Shown here piece after piece: positions 1 through 4,792 of a DNA stretch of 5,869 nucleotides (the stretch's first letter is position 1; each line of letters begins with the position of its first letter). Origin of the DNA: Bacillota bacterium. GTDB taxonomy: Bacteria > Bacillota > Syntrophomonadia > Syntrophomonadales > Syntrophomonadaceae. The notes under the pieces were generated by a model. It did not search any database and had not been told where the DNA came from. It saw only the letters and a list, made by a program, of their open reading frames with translations. The position numbers were made by a program, and so were the translations under genes. The stretch covers positions 1 through 5,869 of the forward strand of contig JAEWZB010000043.1 of NCBI GenBank assembly GCA_023395515.1, given 5' to 3'.

Positions 1-747
1 GATATTGATGCTATGCAAACCTGTGTAAGAAAATCTGCGGAAGGTTTTATAGTTAACGGCAGTAAAGATTACGTTCTCAATGCCCCTCAAGCCAGTTTCA
101 TATCATTATTTGCCAATACCGACCTGCACAAAAAAAAGTCCTCTTTAAGATGTTTTATTATTTCCCGGGAAACTCCCGGAGTAAAAATAAAAAGACATCG
201 TGAAATGGCCGCCTTAGATTACTCACAATTAGCTGAATTAGCTTTTGAAGATGCTTATTTAGATAATGATGCTGTAATTAAAGAGGATGAGCTATATAGC
301 GGTTACTTGTTACTTTCCCAAACTTTTGACATCGGACGGGTTCTGGTAGGGGCTACCTCCATCGGCATTGCCCGGGCAGCCTATGAGATAGCACGGGATT
401 ACGCTAATGAACGGGTTCAGTTTGGCCGCCCGATTAAAAGACATCAGACTGTAGCTCATGAACTGGTCGATATGGCTACTAAAATACAAATGGCGCGTTT
501 AATGACTTGGCAAGCTTGCTGGTTAATTGACCAAGGCGAGGATTACACCGTAGCTTCGGCTATGGCTAAGTATTCCGCCAGCAGAATTGCCCAAGAAGTA
601 ACCTTGAAGGCCTCCGACATCTTAGCCGCCCGGGCTTATGAAAAAGGTTCTTTTCTCGAGCAGCTTTCCCGGGATGCCAGAATATTATCAACTATTGAAG
701 GAACTAATCATATTCAAAAAAATATTATTGCCTCACTTTTATTATAA
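1..747 (+). CDS. Acyl-CoA dehydrogenase, C-terminal part (5' end outside window)
   Basis: This flavoenzyme family oxidises acyl-CoA to 2-enoyl-CoA using FAD. The frame is open from base 1, so the ATG at 13 is internal. The text around it (DIDAMQT, then NGSKDYVLNA) is the family's middle beta domain. About 248 residues are visible of a usual ~380, so roughly 130 are missing upstream. The C-terminal helical domain contains RVQFGRPI (visible residues 138-145), the FAD-contacting stretch. The motif RDARILSTIEGT carries the Glu (residue 233) that is the catalytic base position in many members. Oddly, the usual GGxGY stretch before it reads AARAY, so two glycines are replaced by alanine. That suggests a divergent subfamily whose substrate I cannot name. 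A ferredoxin gene begins 12 bases after the stop, so the two are probably co-transcribed. Family assignment is firm; substrate is unknown. Confidence 0.93.
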   Translation, partial: DIDAMQTCVRKSAEGFIVNGSKDYVLNAPQASFISLFANTDLHKKKSSLRCFIISRETPGVKIKRHREMAALDYSQLAELAFEDAYLDNDAVIKEDELYSGYLLLSQTFDIGRVLVGATSIGIARAAYEIARDYANERVQFGRPIKRHQTVAHELVDMATKIQMARLMTWQACWLIDQGEDYTVASAMAKYSASRIAQEVTLKASDILAARAYEKGSFLEQLSRDARILSTIEGTNHIQKNIIASLLL

Positions 748-759
748 GGAGCTTGACTT

Positions 760-936
760 ATGTATAAAATAATTCCTGAACTATGTACATCTTGCGGCTT
801 GTGTGCCGATGTGTGCCTATTCGAAGCTATAAGCCCTATAGGAATTTACATCATTAATGAAGATTTATGCACCTCCTGTGGACTTTGTGAGGAAAGTTGT
901 CCCTCTGAGGCTATCCGCTTTATAGAAACGGCTTAA
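760..936 (+). CDS. 2[4Fe-4S] clostridial-type ferredoxin, 58 aa
   Basis: This is a small soluble electron carrier. Two cluster-binding motifs of the form CxxCxxCxxxC are visible: Cys 9, 12, 15, 19 and Cys 37, 40, 43, 47. The second is followed by the usual Pro, while the first has Leu instead. Length (58 residues) and the pseudo-twofold repeat (LCTSCGLC appears in both halves) are typical of the family. The start is ATG at 760, with AAGGAG at 746-751 overlapping the stop of the preceding acyl-CoA dehydrogenase gene. Close spacing implies one transcript, and inference suggests the ferredoxin exchanges electrons with that dehydrogenase or an associated flavoprotein. A strong palindrome follows 9 bases after the stop. 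The last 27 bases of this gene recur at 3334-3360 with one mismatch. Confidence 0.93.
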   Translation: MYKIIPELCTSCGLCADVCLFEAISPIGIYIINEDLCTSCGLCEESCPSEAIRFIETA

Positions 937-945
937 CTGCTTGCA

Positions 946-1003
946 TATAAAATAAGCCACTCTAAATATATCACGTGATATATTTAGAGTGGCTTATTTT
1001 ATA
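946..1003. terminator. Perfect 58-bp palindrome, probable bidirectional terminator
   Basis: Arms 946-974 and 975-1003 are exact reverse complements, 29 bp each, centred on CACGTG with no spacer. The transcript would fold into a very long hairpin with a GC-containing base (AAGCCAC/GTGGCTT) and a U-rich 3' side on either strand. It lies just after the ferredoxin stop and downstream of the opposing ATPase/TOPRIM operon, so it can end both. Perfect symmetry this long is unusual for an ordinary terminator; it could also be a small palindromic repeat element. Confidence 0.75.
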
Positions 1004-1065
1004 CCTTATCAGAATACGGGAAATATGATATTTCACCATTACTATTCGGATATTCTGCTTTTTAT

Positions 1066-1139
1066 CTAATTCACTGCACTTATTTCCTTAACTAATTTTT
1101 AAGCGCCCTTTTTTCTATGCGGGATACAATTCTTCTAGC
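1066..1139 (-). pseudogene. Relic of the sigK 3' end
   Basis: Read on the minus strand, this stretch encodes ARRIVSRIEKRALK, matching SRSYVSRIEKRALK near the end of the intact SigK gene in this window. One missing base then shifts the frame. Restoring it gives KLVKEISAVN and a stop, matching KLIKEISVEGIN and its stop. By eye the nucleotides over the last ~50 bases before the tail match at roughly four in five positions. Further upstream the similarity fades, and by 1213 the TOPRIM gene ends. It is non-functional: too short and frameshifted. It sits downstream of the ferredoxin gene in the same convergent orientation as the intact sigK does relative to the ferredoxin relic at 3321-3360. Confidence 0.8.
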
Positions 1140-1212
1140 AAGATAAGGACAATTTCTTTACAGCTTATTTCGCAAGATTTCATAATGCCATCAACTATCG
1201 CTTTAAGATGTG

Positions 1213-1941
1213 TTATAATATCAATTTTGGATTGTACTCTGGAATGAAAAAAGCGCAGGTGCTGAGTACGGCAACCCGCCTGTCATTTTGGATAAAATTT
1301 AGCTGGGTTGAGAGCATTTCGATTTGTGCAGGGAGCAGATTAATACCTGAATCACCACCTACAAGCCGCCACGCCTTATTCATGTTCTGCCCAATGACAG
1401 CATTACACTCTTCTCTGGTAGTGGCAAACTTGCGATAGTCATTGTTTCTATTTACCCGATTTACCCGAGCCTTATACTTTCTGGCGAGTAATTCGTCAAG
1501 GGTAGCATAGTAAGTATCAAAGTCTGGATCTGGTATGGATGCCATGTGATAGAACGCTTCTACCATAGGATAATTAATGTACAGCTTACCCATATTGGAC
1601 GACTCCACAAAATACTTTGCCATGCTACTGATCTTTTCCGCAGTAAAGCTAGAGTCGTGCGGATCCAGATCAAAAACCAAAAGAATATCGGAATAGGAAT
1701 ATTCAAACAACACCTTCTTTTCCGAATTAAGTTCCCTTGATTTCAGCAGTTGGAGCAAATCCATTTCATTAGGATCGTTGTCCTCAAACATCTCATGATA
1801 GAGTGTATAGATATTCGTGCGGTAAGGAACAATCTCATATTTGACATCAATCTGGTAAACAGACAATAATCGCTCCATCAACGCGACATCTATTTTTTCG
1901 CCCTCTACCAGCACAAGAATCTTCCGTTTTTCCTCAGCCAT
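1213..1941 (-). CDS. TOPRIM/RloB-like protein, partner of the upstream ATPase
   Basis: This is probably the effector nuclease of a two-gene defence module. With the ATG at 1941 the product is 242 residues. The N-terminus KRKILVLVEGEKID places a conserved Glu (residue 13) after a hydrophobic strand. A second strand ends in DILLVFDLDPHD, giving the DxD pair (Asp 91, Asp 93), and INYPMVEAFYH (Glu 128) follows. Glu plus DxD is the metal-binding layout of TOPRIM folds, and the spacing resembles RloB/AbiLii-type proteins; exact family membership is inference. No signal peptide or membrane segment is seen. The gene overlaps the end of the ATPase gene by 8 bases, so translation is probably coupled. 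GGTGA lies 5 bases before the ATG; an in-frame GTG at 1950 is an alternative start. Its stop lies about 75 bases from the sigK relic. It could also be an RNA- or DNA-processing enzyme unrelated to phage. Confidence 0.75.
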   Translation of the reverse strand: MAEEKRKILVLVEGEKIDVALMERLLSVYQIDVKYEIVPYRTNIYTLYHEMFEDNDPNEMDLLQLLKSRELNSEKKVLFEYSYSDILLVFDLDPHDSSFTAEKISSMAKYFVESSNMGKLYINYPMVEAFYHMASIPDPDFDTYYATLDELLARKYKARVNRVNRNNDYRKFATTREECNAVIGQNMNKAWRLVGGDSGINLLPAQIEMLSTQLNFIQNDRRVAVLSTCAFFIPEYNPKLIL

Positions 1942-3040
1942 TGAATTCACCGCTCATATAGAGTTTCTCCAGATTATGCCCCTCCCGAAGTTCTCGATCC
2001 GTGGCATTGGCAAATGAGGTTAGGGTCTCACTGGTTAGGATGAAGTAGCAGTCTGGACGCATAATACGATTAGAAAGCAGATTCGTATTATGAGAAGTGA
2101 GTATGGTTTGGAAAGTAGACATACGCTCCAAAAGCTCAACAAGCGTTTCTGCCAGTTCATAGTGATAGAATGCATCAAACTCATCTATGAACATCAGCGA
2201 CACATCTGTTGCGGTTTTGTACCAATAGAAAAACGTGTATAGTGCCTTCGTTCCGCTGGATGCTACTTTGAAAAACGGCAGGGGGGTTTTTGTATCAAAA
2301 TACAGGCCCTTAGTTCCGTCGGCATCCTTTTTCGCAACCAGATTTTCTTTGATTCCCGCCTTATGCAGAAAAAACTCAAACTCTTTGAGCATGTCCCCGT
2401 TAAAGATAAAATCGTAATAATCCTTACTATTTGCCTTGTAGCCAATATATCGATTCTCATCTAAGCTACGAAACCACAACATACGAGATACAAAACGTTG
2501 CATCCGATAAAGCGGATGCTCATTCGAAAGCGCGGAATTGGCAATAGCATATTTCAGGATGGAGTCGCTTCCGCGGAAAGCGAGATTCAGGGTCGTGGTC
2601 AACGCCTCAAGACCGGACAAGTTGCCACGTTTGTCCTCATAATCATAAGTGAAAAGACATTTACCATTGATGGAAACAGATTCGTAAACAAGTGTCTGTT
2701 TGTCGTTTTTGCGATAGCGGTAATCCACCTCGCTACTATCAAATGCGAATACGTAATGAAATTCCGCATATCCGGCTTTGTTGTTGACATTCAGATAGTA
2801 ATCGTACAGCCCCGGCGTAACATTATTAGTTGTCAGGTGGGAAACAACATCAAAAAGCGCCAACCCAAGATTAGACTTGCCGACAGAGTTTTTGCCGTAG
2901 ACGATGATCTTACCTAGCAGTCCGTTAGTAATACAGAAACTATTGAACTTATAATCACGGACATCGGAAAAATCAAATCGGATCGTATTTTCAAAGTTTT
3001 TAAAACCCGTGACCTCAAACAGCTTTAATATGGTATCCAC
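1934..3040 (-). CDS. AAA15/ABC-type ATP-binding protein, probable defence ATPase
   Basis: This 368-residue protein has the ABC/SMC-like ATPase order of motifs. It opens with LFEVTGFKNFENTIRFDF, the usual first strand. Walker A is GKNSVGKS (residues 49-56). An ABC signature-like SSGTKAL is at 261-267, Walker B is SLMFIDEFD with Asp 286 and Glu 287, and a switch His lies in TSHNTN (His 317). This resembles COG1106-type ATPases found in AbiL, PARIS and OLD-like systems, where ATPase action controls a TOPRIM partner. The next gene, overlapping it, is such a partner. In-frame stops lie just upstream (the nearest two codons before 3040), so GTG at 3040 is the first usable standard start. It has no properly spaced Shine-Dalgarno sequence; AAGGTGG instead sits 5 bases before an ATA codon at 3031. 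ATPase assignment is firm; the anti-phage role is inferred. Confidence 0.88.
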   Translation of the reverse strand: MDTILKLFEVTGFKNFENTIRFDFSDVRDYKFNSFCITNGLLGKIIVYGKNSVGKSNLGLALFDVVSHLTTNNVTPGLYDYYLNVNNKAGYAEFHYVFAFDSSEVDYRYRKNDKQTLVYESVSINGKCLFTYDYEDKRGNLSGLEALTTTLNLAFRGSDSILKYAIANSALSNEHPLYRMQRFVSRMLWFRSLDENRYIGYKANSKDYYDFIFNGDMLKEFEFFLHKAGIKENLVAKKDADGTKGLYFDTKTPLPFFKVASSGTKALYTFFYWYKTATDVSLMFIDEFDAFYHYELAETLVELLERMSTFQTILTSHNTNLLSNRIMRPDCYFILTSETLTSFANATDRELREGHNLEKLYMSGEFNG

Positions 3041-3054
3041 CTTCTTTCACTATT

Positions 3055-3083
3055 ATTATAGCCGTGGTAAAAATCCCAGTCAA
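3055..3083 (-). promoter_or_regulatory. Near-consensus SigA promoter for the ATPase/TOPRIM operon
   Basis: On the minus strand TTGACT (3083-3078) is followed after exactly 17 bases by a perfect TATAAT (3060-3055). Initiation would fall at about 3047-3048, leaving only about 7 bases before the GTG at 3040. The operon would therefore carry its own strong housekeeping promoter and a nearly leaderless message. Confidence 0.8.
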
Positions 3084-3090
3084 TAAATCT

Positions 3091-3105
3091 CGTAATTAGA
3101 TTACG
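3091..3105. promoter_or_regulatory. Small inverted repeat upstream of the -35 box, possible operator
   Basis: CGTAAT (3091-3096) and ATTACG (3100-3105) form a perfect 6-bp dyad with a 3-base spacer. It lies 8 bases upstream of the -35 box of the ATPase promoter, where an activator or repressor could bind. No regulator gene is visible nearby, and a chance dyad in AT-rich DNA is possible. Confidence 0.3.
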
Positions 3106-3117
3106 GATAACCCGGAA

Positions 3118-3192
3118 TTATTTTACGACATAATTTTCATTATTTCTATACCCTATAACATACTCATTTAGGTAATCTAGCATGTCCAGCAT
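3118..3192 (-). CDS. Possible 24-aa small ORF or gene relic upstream of the ATPase promoter
   Basis: The frame ATG 3192 to TAA 3118 encodes MLDMLDYLNEYVIGYRNN and a short tail ending in VVK. The frame stays open further upstream to a TGA at 3235-3237, giving 39 codons with a protein-like composition. There is no good ribosome binding site. It may be the surviving C-terminus of a gene that once preceded the ATPase, or chance. I do not recognise it. The rest of 3106-3320 shows no other gene. Confidence 0.2.
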   Translation of the reverse strand: MLDMLDYLNEYVIGYRNNENYVVK

Positions 3193-3320
3193 AACAAATC
3201 CACTAATCGCCAGGCGCCTTATTCCATAGAAATCTCATGTGGTAAATCGAAATTGACTTAACGAATAGGCTTCCCATTTTTTATTTTTGTTGGATATCTT
3301 GTCGTAATTCGGGAAATAGT

Positions 3321-3360
3321 TGTGGAAAGTTAAGCTATCCGCTTTATAGAAACGGCCTAA
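3321..3360 (+). pseudogene. Relic of the ferredoxin 3' end
   Basis: Bases 3334-3360 match the last 27 bases of the ferredoxin gene (910-936) in all but one position and encode AIRFIETA plus stop. Preceding bases (TGTGGAAAGTTAA) match the region before it after a 9-base loss that removes the cluster Cys and Pro; an in-frame TAA lies at 3331. No start or cluster motif remains. It sits 45 bases from the intact sigK stop, tail to tail, mirroring the intact ferredoxin and the sigK relic on the other side of the cassette. Confidence 0.8.
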
Positions 3361-3367
3361 ACAATAG

Positions 3368-3400
3368 GAGCACCACGGTTATTTTATTAACGTGGTGCTC
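3368..3400. terminator. Hairpin terminator between ferredoxin relic and sigK
   Basis: GAGCACCACG (3368-3377) pairs perfectly with CGTGGTGCTC (3391-3400) around a 13-base AT-rich loop. It lies 5 bases beyond the sigK stop and just after the ferredoxin relic, so it most likely ends sigK transcription. Flanking T-tracts are modest on both strands (TAAATTTAATT on plus, CTATTGTTT on minus). Confidence 0.75.
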
Positions 3401-3405
3401 TAAAT

Positions 3406-4110
3406 TTAATTAATCCCTTCAACACTTATCTCCTTGATTAACTTCTTTAAAGCCCTTTTCTCTATTCTAGATACATATGACCTGGAAATACCTAATTTCT
3501 TCGCTATTTCCCTTTGGGTTTCTTTAAGACCGCTAAAAAGCCCATACCGCATTTCAATAACTTGGCGTTCCCGGCGGGTTAATACCCCCATATTGCCCCG
3601 GATTTTTTCCTCTTGCAGTTTAGCTTCCACTACTTCAATAATTTCATTGTCAGTAGTCAGTATATCTATTAAGGAGATTTCATTACCTTCCTTATCGTAT
3701 CCAATGGGGTCATAAATTGAGATCTCTTGCTTAACCTTTTTAATATTTCTTAAATGCATTAAAACTTCATTTTCAATACACCGGGCGGCATAAGTAGCTA
3801 ATCTAACCCCTTTATCATCCTTAAAAGTTTTTATAGCTTTAATAAGTCCAATAGTACCAATAGATATTAGGTCTTCCATGTCTTCCCCGCTGCTTTCATA
3901 TTTTCTCACCACATGAGCAACGAGTCTTAAATTATGTTCGATTAGTTTATTTCTGGCTTCCTCACTCCCCGACTTAAGTTTATTTAGGTATTCTCGTTCC
4001 TCCTTTTCCTCTAAGGGCTGGGGAAAGACCTGGTTATTAAGATAGCCAAAAAGTAATAAACTGCCCTTAATTATTGCAGTAATGGCTAATACCCATCCCA
4101 GGATGGTCAA
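3406..4110 (-). CDS. sigK: RNA polymerase sporulation sigma factor SigK (pro-sigma-K)
   Basis: SigK directs late mother-cell transcription during sporulation (coat and spore maturation genes). With TTG 4110 the precursor has 234 residues, close to the usual ~240. Residues 1-22 form the hydrophobic pro-sequence. By homology SpoIVFB would cut before Tyr 23, in LLLFG-YLNNQVFPQPL. Region 2 spans about 36-121 and includes EHNLRLVAHVV, EDLISIGTIGLIKAI and the -10-reading LATYAARCIENEVLMHLR. Region 4 includes TQREIAKKLGISRSYVSR (198-215), the -35-binding helix-turn-helix. TTG 4110 is chosen because GGAGG (4122-4118) lies 7 bases before it; the TTG at 4128 precedes that site. The gene is not split by a skin-type element. 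A promoter with SigE/SigK features lies upstream and a hairpin follows. A decayed copy of its 3' end lies at 1066-1139. Confidence 0.95.
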   Translation of the reverse strand: MTILGWVLAITAIIKGSLLLFGYLNNQVFPQPLEEKEEREYLNKLKSGSEEARNKLIEHNLRLVAHVVRKYESSGEDMEDLISIGTIGLIKAIKTFKDDKGVRLATYAARCIENEVLMHLRNIKKVKQEISIYDPIGYDKEGNEISLIDILTTDNEIIEVVEAKLQEEKIRGNMGVLTRRERQVIEMRYGLFSGLKETQREIAKKLGISRSYVSRIEKRALKKLIKEISVEGIN

Positions 4111-4141
4111 GCTACCACCTCCATACAAATTAAGCGTTTTA

Positions 4142-4171
4142 TACTATATGAAGCTGGTATACGAAATGTGA
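4142..4171 (-). promoter_or_regulatory. sigK promoter with overlapping SigE and SigK consensus
   Basis: On the minus strand TCACATT (4171-4165) and CATATAGT (4150-4143) are 14 bases apart, fitting SigE-type boxes (6 of 7 and 6 of 8 positions). The same -10 reads CATATAGTA, fitting the SigK form CATAnnnTA, with AC 17 bases upstream. In Bacillus subtilis sigK is transcribed by SigE and then by SigK itself, so dual recognition is plausible. The transcript start would precede the TTG at 4110 by about 25 bases. Confidence 0.6.
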
Positions 4172-4495
4172 CTTAATCTGACATGAAAATTATGGGTAGG
4201 AGGCAGATAATAATAAAAGATAGTTTTCTTTCAGCTACATCAAACCCATTTATTGAACAATCATTGTCAATAGAAATAATGAAAACAATAAGGATTCCAC
4301 TGCTGAAAAAGATTATTTATCCAAGATTTCATTGATAGTAAATTTTTGCAGAGCCATATTTTGGCTGGATGTTCTTTCTTAACTTGATATTAGGCCAGAA
4401 TGAGATCTTGATGTGTTTCTAAAATCCCTCCACTATGATGTTATAAATTCTATTTCGCTTTACCATTTTTCTTATAGAATTTTTACCACAGAAAT
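4172..4495. other. AT-rich stretch with no convincing gene
   Basis: Upstream of the sigK promoter I find no supported gene. It holds an imperfect dyad at 4252-4271 (ATTGAACAAT / ATTGTCAAT) and a 9-bp inverted repeat AAATTCTAT (4445-4453) / ATAGAATTT (4474-4482) with a 20-base loop. The latter lies just after the stop of the minus-strand reading-frame fragment at 4496 and could be its weak terminator. A 50-codon plus-strand frame at 4183-4335 lacks a ribosome binding site at its ATG. Confidence 0.5.
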
Positions 4496-4625
4496 TCAAT
4501 GCATCTCACTGTAATCAGCCCGTAAAAACACCTTATATTCAGAGAGCTTTATCCTAAACTTTTGTAGCATTTTGATTATTTGGTTCCTGATGCCGTTGGC
4601 ACTCAAATTGGTTTCCACATATAAA
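4496..4625 (-). pseudogene. C-terminal fragment of an unrecognised gene, cut by the IS21-type element
   Basis: The minus-strand frame entering from the insertion-sequence end reads HLYVETNLSANGIRNQ, then a helical lysine-rich stretch, and ends FLRADYSEMH before a TGA at 4496-4498. Composition looks protein-like over about 42 codons. The frame also continues open through the IS repeats to an ATG at 4825, but that part lies over the IS end and looks spurious. I do not recognise the family. The likely reading is that the element inserted into this gene and left only its 3' end here. Confidence 0.35.
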
Positions 4626-4633
4626 TGAGTATT

Positions 4634-4724
4634 CCGGAGCAAATTACACCACCTGTCCGGTGATTGGAAACCGCCATTCCGTTTTAGTGGAAACCACTGT
4701 ACCGGAAGCAGAAACCGTTTGAGA
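4634..4724 (+). repeat. Four ~22-23-bp degenerate direct repeats at the IS left end
   Basis: Units begin at 4634, 4657, 4679 and 4702, each with CCGG or CCGT, spaced 23, 22 and 23 bases. Three of them carry GAAACC at a similar internal position (4667, 4689, 4711). Two helical turns of spacing on one DNA face fits multiple IstA-binding sites at the terminus. A reverse-oriented GGTTTCCAC at 4610-4618 lies just outside. Confidence 0.65.
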
Positions 4725-4736
4725 AGCCTCCTCCGA

Positions 4737-4783
4737 TATAATGTATCAATGCACCTGTGGGTGTAAATACATTTGAAGGAGGT
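4737..4783 (+). promoter_or_regulatory. istA -10-like box, leader inverted repeat and ribosome binding site
   Basis: TATAAT at 4737-4742 has no good -35 at 17 bases (TTGAGA at 4719 is only 12 away). An interrupted inverted repeat follows: AATGTAT (4740-4746) with ATACATT (4767-4773), enclosing CACC (4752-4755) and GGTG (4760-4763). A strong AAGGAGGT (4776-4783) lies immediately downstream, 9 bases before the ATG at 4793. Confidence 0.4.
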
Positions 4784-4792
4784 CATCACAAA

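Noticed and set aside
1011..1056. Dyads AGAATA/TATTCT and GAAATAT-G-ATATTTC (1020-1034) as a regulatory site
   Set aside because: They lie between a terminator and a gene relic with no gene to control, and short AT-rich palindromes arise easily by chance.
1208..1438. 76-codon plus-strand open frame
   Set aside because: It lies antisense to the 3' part of the TOPRIM-like gene and has no ribosome binding site or recognisable motif.
2498..2917. 139-codon plus-strand open frame
   Set aside because: It is antisense to the ATPase gene, whose motifs are clear, and the translation shows no recognisable domain.
1066..4110. sigK split by a skin-like element, with 1066-1139 as the second half
   Set aside because: The gene at 3406-4110 is complete to its own stop, the left piece duplicates its last codons, and no recombinase gene is present between them.
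4111..4128. Longer sigK reading from a TTG at 4128 (240 residues)
   Set aside because: That codon lies upstream of the GGAGG site and about 8 bases from the predicted transcript start; the TTG at 4110 has correct spacing and gives a normal pro-sequence length.
4183..4335. 50-codon plus-strand open frame beginning MKIMGRRQ
   Set aside because: No ribosome binding site precedes the ATG; the AGGAGG at 4198-4203 is inside the frame and is not followed by a standard start at the right distance. Likely chance.
4634..4724. Short CRISPR-like array
   Set aside because: Repeats are contiguous and degenerate without spacers, and fit an IS21 terminus next to istA.
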